A stretch of 64,000 bases of DNA from Butyrivibrio sp. INlla14 (GCF_900102515.1 NZ_FMVS01000008.1:100451-164450); one strand, 5' to 3'; positions 24,554 through 34,515 are shown, counted from the first letter of the stretch. Numbers and translations are program-made. Notes: generated by a model not told the origin, from the letters alone.

Positions 24554-26701
24554 ATGCAGGAAAACAAAAAAAGCCTTAGCACCATCCGGAAATTGAATAT
24601 TGTATTTGTAGCAATTGCAGTAGTTCTTTTTGCTGGAACACTGTTCTTTTCTGATGCATTTAGCTTAGAGTATCTTCCTGAAATGACTGATTTTGACAGT
24701 GGTTGGTGTGATGAAGAGGGCAATCTCTATAAGCTATCTGAGGTCAAAAACTCTGATTATAAGAATGGCGTTATTACTTTGTCCAAAAAGCTTCCAATAT
24801 ATTTGTTTGATGGCGAGTGTATTTGCTTTGAGTCAAAGAATGTAAATATCAAAGTATCCCTTAACAAAAGAAGAGTCTATGAATTTCTGGCTGAGGAAAA
24901 TATTACGGGCATTGGCTATGGCGTTGCCTTTCATAAGGTTGGAATATCCAGAGAGGATGCAGGAAAGACCTTTATAATAGAGTGTCAGCAGCTCACTGAG
25001 AAAAACTCATCAGCCCATATTTACAGAGTATATTTAGGCCAGCCTGCCGAATATATCAGGTGGTTTATCCATGATAGGGCACTACTTCTTGTTGCCTCAG
25101 TTCTTATAGTCTTTTTTGGACTTTTACTATTTGTTTTGTGGCTTGGCATTCCTGATAAGTCGCGCCAACCCTTTGATGTGTTTTCCCTTGCTGTAGCTAC
25201 TTTTATAATAGGCCTGTGGTGCCTTATTAATACCAATGCTATCCAACTTGTGTCTGGACATTATTATTTCTGGAGAACTCTTGGTACTCTTATCGTTCCA
25301 ATGATTGGATATCCCTTTGTGGTTTTCTATACATCCCTTACTAAATTTATAAAGAATATCTATTCAGTCCTTGCTTTTGCGGTATCAGTCGGCGCTGAGG
25401 CAACGATGATTGTGCTTAGATTCGTGGCTGACATGGATATGATGAATACAGTTGGATTTTTTGCTTTGTTTGTTTTAGGAAGCGACATTGTAATAATGAT
25501 GATCGCATATATAGAAAACCGGATCCATTGCAGAGCACTTGGCATCAAGACGGATTTCTTTGCCCTTAACATAGGGCTTTCAATATTTGCTGTATTGACG
25601 TTTATAGATATTTTACTATGGGAATTTGCAAAAAATTATAGGGACACCTATGGAATATTTATGAGATTTGGTATGGTGGTACTTACTATCATAATGATCC
25701 TTAAGTTTGTCAGCTGGTGGACCATGGACCAGGCTGCCATGGACAGGGATAGATTCATAAACAGATCCCTTCAGTTTGCTGCTACTTCCAAAAATCCTGT
25801 TGAGAGCATAAAACTTCTTCTTGAATATCTTGGAAAAGAGCTAGATGCCAAAAGAACATACATATTTGAATTAGATGAAAAAAATCGCATTCGTGAAACC
25901 TATGAGTGGTTTAAGGATGGGGTTACACCGTTAGCTCAGGAAATAAAGGCTGCGGCTAGCGAAAAGGAATTTGCTAAAATGCGGGAATTTGGAATTTCGG
26001 ATGACAGAGTCTGCTTTGTTGTAAATGATCCTGAAGAGATAAAAGAGACTTCGCAGTTTACCTATCAGGTCATGAAAAGAAACAATATTGGAAATGCAGT
26101 GTTCAGCCCATTAAGAACAGGAGATGAGATTGCTGGATTTGTCGGACTAACAGATATTTCTGCTGAAAGGATTCCAAGTGTCAATGAGATCATGAAGGTC
26201 CTGCCTCATTTCTTTACTCAGTTCATAAACCAGAGAAAAGAGCAGGACAGAATAATATATTACAGCTACCATGACTATCTCTCAAAAGCCAAAAATCGCA
26301 CTGCATTAAAGGAATTTACAAAGGAAAAATTTGATAAGTCACAGGCTTTTGGCTATGTCCTGTGCGAAATTGAAGGGCTGAAAGATATTAATGCAAAGCT
26401 TGGACACGATATAGGTGATGAAATTGTAAAGATCACCGCCAAGAACCTGATGGATGTATTTGGGGATGAAAATGTATACAGACTATCTGGCGAGATTTTT
26501 GCAGCCTTTGGCTTTGAAAATGATGAAACCTATTTTGAAAATGATGTTCAGATGGCAAGAAGACTTTTAGAGGATGAAGGTAGTCCGGGAAATGTGGTAG
26601 GGGTGTATTGTTCAAACGGAACCATGAATTTTGACGTTGTTATAAGTCACGCATATGAGTTACTTGAAAAAGAAAAGCAGGACAAAGCTAAGGGAGAATG
26701 A
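24554..26701 (+). CDS. 7TM sensor protein with GAF-like and degenerate GGDEF domains
   Basis: A 715-aa membrane signalling protein. It has an N-terminal membrane anchor (about 13-31), an extracellular domain of about 140 residues, a seven-helix membrane block (about 175-385) in 7TMR-DISM style, a GAF-like region (about 395-550: AKRTYIFELDEKNRIRETYE to VFSPLRTGDEIAGFVGL) and a C-terminal GGDEF fold (about 575-710). The active-site motif GG[DE]EF reads LSGEIF and the expected metal and substrate residues are altered, so diguanylate cyclase activity is unlikely and a sensory or scaffold role is inferred. AGGAG lies 5 nt before the ATG. Its stop overlaps the next gene (ATGA), so the three signalling genes are translationally coupled. 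Confidence 0.8.
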   Translation: MQENKKSLSTIRKLNIVFVAIAVVLFAGTLFFSDAFSLEYLPEMTDFDSGWCDEEGNLYKLSEVKNSDYKNGVITLSKKLPIYLFDGECICFESKNVNIKVSLNKRRVYEFLAEENITGIGYGVAFHKVGISREDAGKTFIIECQQLTEKNSSAHIYRVYLGQPAEYIRWFIHDRALLLVASVLIVFFGLLLFVLWLGIPDKSRQPFDVFSLAVATFIIGLWCLINTNAIQLVSGHYYFWRTLGTLIVPMIGYPFVVFYTSLTKFIKNIYSVLAFAVSVGAEATMIVLRFVADMDMMNTVGFFALFVLGSDIVIMMIAYIENRIHCRALGIKTDFFALNIGLSIFAVLTFIDILLWEFAKNYRDTYGIFMRFGMVVLTIIMILKFVSWWTMDQAAMDRDRFINRSLQFAATSKNPVESIKLLLEYLGKELDAKRTYIFELDEKNRIRETYEWFKDGVTPLAQEIKAAASEKEFAKMREFGISDDRVCFVVNDPEEIKETSQFTYQVMKRNNIGNAVFSPLRTGDEIAGFVGLTDISAERIPSVNEIMKVLPHFFTQFINQRKEQDRIIYYSYHDYLSKAKNRTALKEFTKEKFDKSQAFGYVLCEIEGLKDINAKLGHDIGDEIVKITAKNLMDVFGDENVYRLSGEIFAAFGFENDETYFENDVQMARRLLEDEGSPGNVVGVYCSNGTMNFDVVISHAYELLEKEKQDKAKGE

Positions 26702-28770
26702 TTGTGGAAGATAATCATCAGGAGAGAAACAGAGTCCATATCATGGCTATTTTAGTGCTTACTGCTCTTTGCATGGGTGCTATATTGGAAAATGCTATCC
26801 TTGATTGGGAATTTTGGGTGCCACCACTTATCGTGGTTGGCGTAATTGCCATGTGGTGGATGCATATTACTCAGTATGCTGACATAAGATACAGAGAAAA
26901 CTACTATCTGATCATGGCACTTATCGTAGCTTTTTATCTTGGCGTTCATGCTAATAATTTCTTTGGTATTTATGTTATTTCAACCATTGCAATGGGAGTT
27001 GCAGCCCTGCTGGGACGAAGGGGCTTTTTGCGTATTATCCTTGCAGAATACTTTCTTATAATGGCTGTCCAAATAGTTCTTTTAGTAAATTCCGGTATTT
27101 TTTCCTATGCAATCATTGACATATTGCGAATTGGTCTTCATTTATTTTCTGCTGTATTCATCTGCATTATGCTTAGAAGGATGATGGAAAGAAGCTTGGA
27201 AAAGGATGATGAGATTGAAAGATTAAAAGGCAGAAGAGAGGACTATCTTCATGATATGGAGGATTTTCTTGTAAATATCTCCCATGAGCTTAGAACACCT
27301 TTAAATGTCATAAACGGCATGACGGACCTGATTCTTAGAAAAGAAGATAGAAAAGATATAGTATCTATAAGAAATGCAGGGATCAGAATAGCGGGACAGA
27401 TAGAAGATATTCAGGATTATAGCGAAATCCAGAGAAATGACATAAGGCTTGAAAATGAAAGATATATGATCACATCTGTGGTCAATGATATTTTAATTAA
27501 CTATAAATCCATGGATATCAAAAAGAACCTGGAATTTATTGTTGATCTTGATCCTGGCGTTCCCTCTGCAATGAAGGGGGATATCAGAAAGATAAGGAAG
27601 ATAATATTACATCTTCTTGATAATGCCTTTAAGTTCACGGTGGAAGGTGGCGTTTATCTCAGGATAGCTGCTCTAAAGAAAGAGTATGGTGTAAACCTCA
27701 TAATAGAAGTAACTGATACCGGCATTGGAATGACTAAAAAAGACGTGGAAAGTGTACAAAAGGGCGTCTATCAAGCAAACAAAAAAAGAACAAGAAGTAC
27801 TGGCGGAATAGGCCTTGGACTTTCAATTGTATATGGACTTGTAAGGTGCATGGACGGATTTGTTCGTATTGAAAGTGAGAAAAACAAGGGAACAACAATA
27901 AGAGTAAGTATTTATCAGGAGGTAGTAGACCCGGCTCCTTGTCTTGGAATTAAAACTGTAAGATTCATAAATGTTATCTTTTTTGATACCTCTGAAAGCC
28001 TGACTACGCCGGCTGTTGTCGAGATGTATAGGAATATGGCAAGAAATCTGGCAGCAGGCCTTAGGGTAAATTTATATCTGGCATCTAGTATTGATGAAGT
28101 CAAGAAGATGCTGGCAACCAATAAAGTTACGCATGTATTTATGGGCTACAGGGAGTACAGGGACAATAAATCTTATATACGTCTACTGTCAAGGGAGAAG
28201 GTAACAATTGCAGTATTAAAGGACAAGGATTCTCCTGACATACATGAAGAAAACATTTTTACCGTAGATAAGCCTGTTTATGGTCTTCAGGTTGCTCAGA
28301 TCATAAATGGAGATATAAATGAGATAAAGAAAACATACACAGGTGACTACAAAAAGCCTGTTCTTGATGGAATAAAGGCTCTTGTTGTTGATGATGAGCA
28401 GATGAATCTTGTCGTAGCCAGAGGACTTTTTGGTGAGTATAACATGATCGTTGATACTGCAGAAAGCGGCATGGAAGCAATAGAGAAATTCAGCAGAAAC
28501 GAATATGATGTTATCTTTATGGATCACATGATGCCGATAATGGATGGCGTAGAAGCCATGAAGAGAATCCGGGAAATTGCAGAACGTGAGGACAAGAAGG
28601 TAAAGATAGTTGCGCTAACTGCCAATGCTGTAAGCGGAGCAAAAGAAATGTTTCTGGGTGAGGGCTTTGATGGATTTATCGCAAAGCCTGTTAACCTTGT
28701 GGATTTTGAGAGAGTGATGGGACAGGTACTTACGAGCAGTAAGACAAATCGCAAGGGAGGTATAAGGTGA
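26698..28770 (+). CDS. Hybrid sensor histidine kinase (membrane, HisKA, HATPase, receiver)
   Basis: A 690-aa hybrid kinase. About five membrane helices (residues 14-160) with little extracellular sequence lead by a coiled coil to HisKA with phospho-acceptor H196 in ISHELRTPLN. HATPase_c follows with the N box (HLLDNAFKFT), G1 (DTGIGM) and G2 (GGIGLGLSIV). Next is a divergent receiver-like segment (about 420-545) lacking the acidic cluster, then a canonical C-terminal receiver (KALVVDDEQMN, FMDHMMPIMDG, VALTANA, AKPV). It overlaps the previous gene by 4 bp and the next by 4 bp. The membrane sensor resembles that of the next kinase, so both may respond to a membrane or lipid cue; that is inference. 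Confidence 0.9.
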   Translation: MIVEDNHQERNRVHIMAILVLTALCMGAILENAILDWEFWVPPLIVVGVIAMWWMHITQYADIRYRENYYLIMALIVAFYLGVHANNFFGIYVISTIAMGVAALLGRRGFLRIILAEYFLIMAVQIVLLVNSGIFSYAIIDILRIGLHLFSAVFICIMLRRMMERSLEKDDEIERLKGRREDYLHDMEDFLVNISHELRTPLNVINGMTDLILRKEDRKDIVSIRNAGIRIAGQIEDIQDYSEIQRNDIRLENERYMITSVVNDILINYKSMDIKKNLEFIVDLDPGVPSAMKGDIRKIRKIILHLLDNAFKFTVEGGVYLRIAALKKEYGVNLIIEVTDTGIGMTKKDVESVQKGVYQANKKRTRSTGGIGLGLSIVYGLVRCMDGFVRIESEKNKGTTIRVSIYQEVVDPAPCLGIKTVRFINVIFFDTSESLTTPAVVEMYRNMARNLAAGLRVNLYLASSIDEVKKMLATNKVTHVFMGYREYRDNKSYIRLLSREKVTIAVLKDKDSPDIHEENIFTVDKPVYGLQVAQIINGDINEIKKTYTGDYKKPVLDGIKALVVDDEQMNLVVARGLFGEYNMIVDTAESGMEAIEKFSRNEYDVIFMDHMMPIMDGVEAMKRIREIAEREDKKVKIVALTANAVSGAKEMFLGEGFDGFIAKPVNLVDFERVMGQVLTSSKTNRKGGIR

Positions 28771-31700
28771 TCTTTAAATTCTTTGAGAGCATTATAGAAA
28801 GATTAAGAGACCCTTCCCAGAGTTTTAGAGAAAGGGTTTTTATAGCGCTTACTTTTCTTACTGATTTTGTTATTACATTTGCTCTAATATTTAACATAAT
28901 GGTGGGAGAAAATATCGTTGAGATAATAGTACTTGTTATCACTGTTATCGTTGCTCCTGCTGTAACTTTGGTCTCTATAAGAAAAAATAAGACTCAGATT
29001 GCGATAAGAGTTATAGTAATAGGCCTTATTGCAGTTATTCTGCCTATTTTGTATTTCTTTGGAGGAGGTCTTACAGGCGGAGGCTTTTTGTGGATCGTAT
29101 TTACATATCTTTATACAGGCCTTGTTCTTTATGGGAAGTGGAGGCCTATAACCCTGGCAATTCTTACCATCGAAACAGTTCTTTTCTTTGTAGATGCATA
29201 TTTCCACCCGCAGCATGTACATGTCCATAATCAGGAAGTAATGTATATAGATATCCTGGTTTCAGTTATAATGCTTGGAATTATCTGCTGTTTGATGGTC
29301 TGGTTTGTTGAATGGATGTTTATTGAGGAAAATAAAAGAGCAAGGGAGGAGACTGTTAAGTTCGAGGAACTTAATAAATCCCAGAACCGCTTCTTTTCCA
29401 GCATGAGCCATGAGATCAGGACACCTATCAATACTATTTTAGGACTTAATGAGATCATTTTAAGACAGCAGGATGCATCAGATGAAATAAAAAAAGATGC
29501 AGCCAACATTCAGGGAGCAGGAAAAATGCTGCTTTCTCTTGTTAATGATATTCTTGATATTTCAAAAATAGAAGCCGGGAAAATGGATATTGTTCCTGTC
29601 AATTACAGTGTATCCGCTCTTGTTTCGGAAATGGTCAACATGGTCTGGCTAAGAGCTGAACAAAAGGGGCTTAAGCTTAAGGTCGAGGTTGACCCTACAC
29701 TTCCAAGGGAGCTTTTTGGCGATGAAGTCCGAATAAAGCAGATTCTGATCAATCTACTTAATAACGCAGTAAAATACACAAATGAAGGTACAGTTACTCT
29801 TCACATAGAAAAAGAGGAAATAAAAGAAGAGAAGGTTAGAATTGTCTTTTCTGTAGCAGACACTGGGATGGGCATTAAGGAAGAGTCTCTTCCATATCTT
29901 TTTGATGCTTTCCAGAGAATGGACGAGGAGAGAAACAGCAAGATAGAAGGAACCGGCCTTGGATTATCTATTGTTAAACAGCTTGTTGAACTTATGGAAG
30001 GTGAAATAGCTGTTAACAGCGTTTATACACAAGGATCCACTTTTACAGTTACCCTCTGGCAAAAAGTAAGTAATCCTGCAGTGGTTGGAAATATTAATAT
30101 AACAAATTACGGAAGTCTGAGGGATAAGGCAAGATACAACGCAAGCTTTACTGCCCCGGATGCAAGGATTCTTATTGTAGATGACAATGAGATGAATCTC
30201 GAAGTTGAGAAAAAGCTTCTAGCGCAGACTCAGATAATTGTGGATGTGGCTGACAGCGGAGAAAAAGCTCTTTCTCTTACATCTGCTGTTCGCTATGACG
30301 TTATTTTCATGGATCATTTGATGCCGCTTATGAATGGTATTGAATGTCTTCAGGCTATCAGAAAACAGCGTGGAGGCCTTAATAACCATGCCCCTGTAAT
30401 AGTTTTGACAGCCAATGCTGGAAGCGATAACAGAGAGCTTTATAATGCAAGCGGCTTTGACGGATATCTTTTGAAACCTATATCAGGAGCTCTTTTTGAG
30501 GAAATGCTCCTTGCGCATCTTCCGGAATCCAAGGTGGTTTTGACCAAAGAGGCTGCCCTTAACAAGACCAAAATGAATGCATCAAAGGGATACAGCAGAA
30601 AAATACCTCTTCTTATAACAACAAACAGCATGTGCGACCTGCCGTCAAAAACATTGCAGGAAGTACAGATAGATACTATTCCGTTTAAAATTCTTTCTGA
30701 AGGAAAAGAGTACTATGACGGAATAGAAGCGGATGCTGATGAAATAATCAGATATATGAAATCCGGCAAGAAGTTTGTCACTGAGCCTCCAACTGTTGAG
30801 GAGTACGAGCAGTTCTTTTCAAAAGAGCTTAAAAAGGCTCATCAGCTAATTTATATCACCATGACACCTGGAATAAGCCTTGAATATGAAAGGGCAAAAC
30901 AGGCATCTAAAACCTATGGAAATGTGTTTGTCTTTAATTCAGGTTATACTTCCAGCGCTATGGGTATCCTTGCCATAATTGCCCATAATATGGCCTTTCA
31001 GGGAATGAGTCCTGTTAACATACTGTCTGAACTATCTAAGGCTAAAAAGAATATGCGATGCAGCTTTGTCTCTGATGATCCGGCTGTTTTGTTCAGGAGA
31101 GGGATTATTTCTAAAAAGTACAGTGAGTTCATGGAATCTGTTGGGATAAGACCTTTTGTTGAAATAAAAAATGATGTCTTTAAAGTAAGTAAAATGCAGC
31201 TTGGAAGCAAGATAAGCAGCTATGACAGGTATGTGGACTTTGCTATTCCAAGGAGGATAAAGCCTGATACAGATGTAGTAATTGTCGTATATTCAGATGT
31301 AACTGATGAAAATCTTGAAAAGATTGAGGCCAAGATCAGAAGCTGCGCACCATTTAAAAATGTCATATTCCAGAAGGCTTCAGCATCGTTATCTGTAACT
31401 TGCGGATCTGGCGCTTTCGGAATCATTTACATGAAAAAGACTGACTATTCCTATAACCTGGAAAAATATCTTGTTTTCCATGATGTAAGCGAGCCGGAAA
31501 GTAGCCATGCAGAGTTCTATGGAGAGGAAAATATTATTGAGACTTCTTCTGAAGATATCAAGTGGTATGACAATATACCGGGATTAGATTCCAAAATAGC
31601 CATAGAGCATAGTGGCAGTGAGGAATCTTTTAAGAGCGTTTTGAAAATATTCTATGATTCTCTCGAGGACAGAGACAAAGAGTTGTCACAATACTACGAT

Positions 31701-32165
31701 AGTGGTGATTATGAGAACTATACAATAAAGGTTCATGCCCTCAAAAGCTCGGCGGCTCTGATTGGAGCCATGGAGCTTTCTGAGAAGGCCAAAAATCTTG
31801 AGATGGCCGGAAAAGAAAATAATATTTCCTATATCAGGAAACACCATCAGGAAGTGCTTGATCTTTTAAGAAACTACAAGAAACCTCTTGGTGAGGTTTT
31901 TGCTGCAAATAACGATGAAAATATGGAAGCAGATACAGAACCAAAGACCAAGAAGGCTGATTACAATGAATTTTTAATAAAGAGCATGTATGAAGCCATA
32001 AAAGAAGGCATTCGTCAGAACAATGATAATTATTTAAAGGGGCTTTTTAAGGAAATGGAAGATTACGAACTTGGCGAGCACCAGGAAAGATTTTTGAGAT
32101 TAAAAGAGCTCTTTGAAGCCTCTGATCATGAAGGAATGGAGAACGTGTTAAAAGAAATCCAGTAA
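28767..32165 (+). CDS. Hybrid histidine kinase with embedded DegV-type domain and C-terminal Hpt domain
   Basis: A 1132-aa fusion. About six membrane helices span residues 25-185, followed by HisKA with H215 (MSHEIRTPIN), HATPase_c (about 315-430; LLNNAVKYT, DTGMGI, GTGLGLSIV) and a receiver (about 465-585) with D516 in FMDHLMPLMNG. A DegV/EDD-like domain at about 613-890 starts LLITTNSMCDLPSKT, retains S704 in PGISLEYERA, has SDDPAVLFRRGIIS where DegV has DDLNFLKRTGRVS, and ends CGSGAFGIIYMKK. An Hpt domain at about 935-1045 carries H990 in KVHALKSSAALIGA, and a helical tail covers 1063-1132. DegV proteins bind fatty acids, so a lipid input to the phosphorelay is inferred. The start is GTG with GGGAGG 6 nt upstream, overlapping the preceding stop. 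It is the last gene of the signalling operon. Confidence 0.88.
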   Translation: MIFKFFESIIERLRDPSQSFRERVFIALTFLTDFVITFALIFNIMVGENIVEIIVLVITVIVAPAVTLVSIRKNKTQIAIRVIVIGLIAVILPILYFFGGGLTGGGFLWIVFTYLYTGLVLYGKWRPITLAILTIETVLFFVDAYFHPQHVHVHNQEVMYIDILVSVIMLGIICCLMVWFVEWMFIEENKRAREETVKFEELNKSQNRFFSSMSHEIRTPINTILGLNEIILRQQDASDEIKKDAANIQGAGKMLLSLVNDILDISKIEAGKMDIVPVNYSVSALVSEMVNMVWLRAEQKGLKLKVEVDPTLPRELFGDEVRIKQILINLLNNAVKYTNEGTVTLHIEKEEIKEEKVRIVFSVADTGMGIKEESLPYLFDAFQRMDEERNSKIEGTGLGLSIVKQLVELMEGEIAVNSVYTQGSTFTVTLWQKVSNPAVVGNINITNYGSLRDKARYNASFTAPDARILIVDDNEMNLEVEKKLLAQTQIIVDVADSGEKALSLTSAVRYDVIFMDHLMPLMNGIECLQAIRKQRGGLNNHAPVIVLTANAGSDNRELYNASGFDGYLLKPISGALFEEMLLAHLPESKVVLTKEAALNKTKMNASKGYSRKIPLLITTNSMCDLPSKTLQEVQIDTIPFKILSEGKEYYDGIEADADEIIRYMKSGKKFVTEPPTVEEYEQFFSKELKKAHQLIYITMTPGISLEYERAKQASKTYGNVFVFNSGYTSSAMGILAIIAHNMAFQGMSPVNILSELSKAKKNMRCSFVSDDPAVLFRRGIISKKYSEFMESVGIRPFVEIKNDVFKVSKMQLGSKISSYDRYVDFAIPRRIKPDTDVVIVVYSDVTDENLEKIEAKIRSCAPFKNVIFQKASASLSVTCGSGAFGIIYMKKTDYSYNLEKYLVFHDVSEPESSHAEFYGEENIIETSSEDIKWYDNIPGLDSKIAIEHSGSEESFKSVLKIFYDSLEDRDKELSQYYDSGDYENYTIKVHALKSSAALIGAMELSEKAKNLEMAGKENNISYIRKHHQEVLDLLRNYKKPLGEVFAANNDENMEADTEPKTKKADYNEFLIKSMYEAIKEGIRQNNDNYLKGLFKEMEDYELGEHQERFLRLKELFEASDHEGMENVLKEIQ

Positions 32166-32373
32166 ACAGGGGATAATTTGTGCAAAAAGCTGAAAAAGCT
32201 TGTATATGTGTACTATCTTTAGTAAAATATGTTTATGAGATTTGTTTGGGGCGAGGATCTATATTGTTCAAATAGCATATAATGGCGGTCTAATTCTGTG
32301 GACGGCTGTATATGCATCTGTTGTCTCGATATTCTCATTAAATACCCAATTTATTGCGACTGGAGGACAGGAT

Positions 32374-34464
32374 ATGAACGTTTACACGACTGACAAGATT
32401 AGAAACGTAGTGCTGCTGGGCCATGGCGGAGCAGGTAAGACAAGTCTCTCTGAGGCAATGGCTTATTTAGCAGGTATTACATCCAGAATGGGAAAGGTTG
32501 AGGATGGAAATACTCTTAGTGATTTCGATAAGGAAGAGCAGAAGAGACATATCTCAATCAGTACCTCAACTATTCCTCTTGAGTGGGATGGACACAAGAT
32601 CAATCTTCTGGACACTCCCGGATTCTTCGATTTTGTCGGTGAAGTTGAAGAAGCTATGAGTGTTGCTGATGCGGCGATCATTGTCGTATCTGGTAAGGCA
32701 GGTATCGAGGTAGGTACCGAGAGGGCATGGGAATTATGTGAGAAATACAAACTGCCGCGTATGGTTTTTGTAGCAGACATGGATATAGATGATGTTTCCT
32801 ATAGACAGGTTGTGCAGGACATGACTGATAAATACGGCAAGAAGATGGCTCCATTCAATCTTCCAATCCGTGAGAATGAGAAGTTTGTCGGATATGTTAA
32901 CGTAATACAGGAAAAGGGCTTTAGATGGGAAGGCAAAGAGGTTGTAGAGTGTGAAGTTCCTGATTATAATCAGGCAAATCTTAAGCTTTGCAGAGATACA
33001 CTTCTTGAGTCTGTTGCTGAAACTTCAGAAGAGTTCATGGACAGATACTTTAACGGAGATACCTTCTCAGAAGCTGAGATAAGAGCTGCTGTACGTTCAA
33101 ATGTCTGTGATGGAACAATCGTTCCTATTGAAATGGGATCCAGCACATTATGTCAGGGTATTTATACACTTCTTGATGATATCGTTAAGTATATGCCTAG
33201 CCCGGAGAACCGCAAGATGGCTGGTATCAATACTAACACTAATGAGATCTTTGAGGCTGACTTTGATTTCTCAAAACCCAAGACAGCCTTTGTATTTAAG
33301 ACAATGATCGATCCATTTATTGGTAAGTATTCACTTATCAAGGTTCGTTCAGGTGTCATTAAACCAGATGATGTAATGTTTGTTGCATCCAAGGATGCAG
33401 AAGTTAAGATTGGTAAGCTCTATGTTCTTCAGGGCAATAAGGCTACTGAAGTTCCAGAACTTCACGCAGGCGATCTTGGCGCATTACAAAAGCTTGACAT
33501 AGCTACAGGAGATACTCTTTCAACAAAGGCTAATCCTATAACTTATGCCAAGATGGATATTTCAACTCCATATACTTATATGAGATATCACGCTCAGAAT
33601 AAGAGCGATATTGATAAGATTGCACAGTCTCTTGCCAAGCTCGCAGCTGAGGACCAGACGCTTAAGGTTGTCAACGATGCTGAGAACCGCCAGACACTTC
33701 TGTATGGTATGGGCGATATGCACCTTGAGGTTATTCAGAGTAAGCTCCTTAACGTATATAAGGTAGCTATTGATCTTACAAAGCCTAAGGTTGCCTTCAG
33801 AGAGACAATCAGAAAGACCTCGGATGTTGAGTACAAGTACAAGAAGCAGACAGGTGGACATGGCCAGTATGGACATGTAAAGATGCGTTTTGCACCACTT
33901 GGAGATGTGACCAAGCCTTACGAGTTTGATCAGGAAGTCGTTGGCGGAGCAGTTCCTAAGAACTTCTTCCCGGCAGTAGAAAAGGGTATCGCAGAGTCAG
34001 TTCTGCGTGGACCTCTGGCAGCATATCCTGTAGTTGGTGTTAAGGCAACTTTGTATGATGGATCCTATCATCCTGTAGATTCATCAGAAATGGCCTTCAA
34101 GGTAGCTTCATCCAATGCCTTCAAGAAGGGCTTCATGGAAGCAACTCCAGTTCTTCTTGAGCCTATTGTATCTTTGAAAGTTACAGTTCCTGATTCTTAT
34201 ACAGGTGAAGTAATGGGAGATCTTAACAAGAGAAGAGGACGTGTTCTTGGAATGAACCCTTCACTTACCGGTAAACAGGTAATAGAAGCTGAGGTTCCTA
34301 TGATGGAACTCTTTGGATACTGTACACAGCTTCGTTCCATGACTGGCGGTAGTGGTGACTTTGAATACCAGTTCAACAGATATGAGCAGGCTCCTTCAGA
34401 TGTTCAGGCCAAAGAGGTTGAGGCAAGAGCTGATAAGGTTGCAGCAGCTAATTCAGAAGAATAA
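32374..34464 (+). CDS. Elongation factor G-like GTPase (EF-G paralogue)
   Basis: A 696-aa five-domain translational GTPase of the EF-G2/FusA2-like branch, not the main str-operon EF-G: the P-loop reads LLGHGGAGKTSLSEA (K22, T23) followed by GKVEDGNTLSDFD. G3 is DTPGFFDFV. The G4 motif, normally NKxD, reads ADMD (134-137), losing Asn and Lys. Domain IV contains GGHGQYGHVKM, and the C-terminal TGGSGDFEYQFNRYEQAP follows. It probably acts in ribosome recycling, translocation or stress, or in antibiotic protection like Tet(M) relatives; the role is unproven. ATG 32374 has GGAGG 7 nt upstream. It is monocistronic with a terminator downstream. Confidence 0.88.
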   Translation: MNVYTTDKIRNVVLLGHGGAGKTSLSEAMAYLAGITSRMGKVEDGNTLSDFDKEEQKRHISISTSTIPLEWDGHKINLLDTPGFFDFVGEVEEAMSVADAAIIVVSGKAGIEVGTERAWELCEKYKLPRMVFVADMDIDDVSYRQVVQDMTDKYGKKMAPFNLPIRENEKFVGYVNVIQEKGFRWEGKEVVECEVPDYNQANLKLCRDTLLESVAETSEEFMDRYFNGDTFSEAEIRAAVRSNVCDGTIVPIEMGSSTLCQGIYTLLDDIVKYMPSPENRKMAGINTNTNEIFEADFDFSKPKTAFVFKTMIDPFIGKYSLIKVRSGVIKPDDVMFVASKDAEVKIGKLYVLQGNKATEVPELHAGDLGALQKLDIATGDTLSTKANPITYAKMDISTPYTYMRYHAQNKSDIDKIAQSLAKLAAEDQTLKVVNDAENRQTLLYGMGDMHLEVIQSKLLNVYKVAIDLTKPKVAFRETIRKTSDVEYKYKKQTGGHGQYGHVKMRFAPLGDVTKPYEFDQEVVGGAVPKNFFPAVEKGIAESVLRGPLAAYPVVGVKATLYDGSYHPVDSSEMAFKVASSNAFKKGFMEATPVLLEPIVSLKVTVPDSYTGEVMGDLNKRRGRVLGMNPSLTGKQVIEAEVPMMELFGYCTQLRSMTGGSGDFEYQFNRYEQAPSDVQAKEVEARADKVAAANSEE

Positions 34465-34481
34465 TTTTTGAACCCACTTGG

Positions 34482-34515
34482 GAGGGCTTCGCGTTTTACG
34501 CGGGCCCTCTTTTTA
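34482..34515 (+). terminator. Intrinsic terminator after the EF-G-like gene
   Basis: GAGGGC and CGCG pair with CGCG and GCCCTC, with a small internal bulge and a TTTTA loop, followed by TTTTT. Confidence 0.85.

Noticed and set aside
26433..26615. Catalytic diguanylate cyclase in the 24554-26701 protein
   Set aside because: The signature reads SGEIF in place of GGDEF/GGEEF, so an active cyclase is not claimed.
32242..32373. 44-codon N-terminal extension of the EF-G-like protein
   Set aside because: The extension has no homology to EF-G and no ribosome binding site, while ATG 32374 has GGAGG and begins the GTPase domain.
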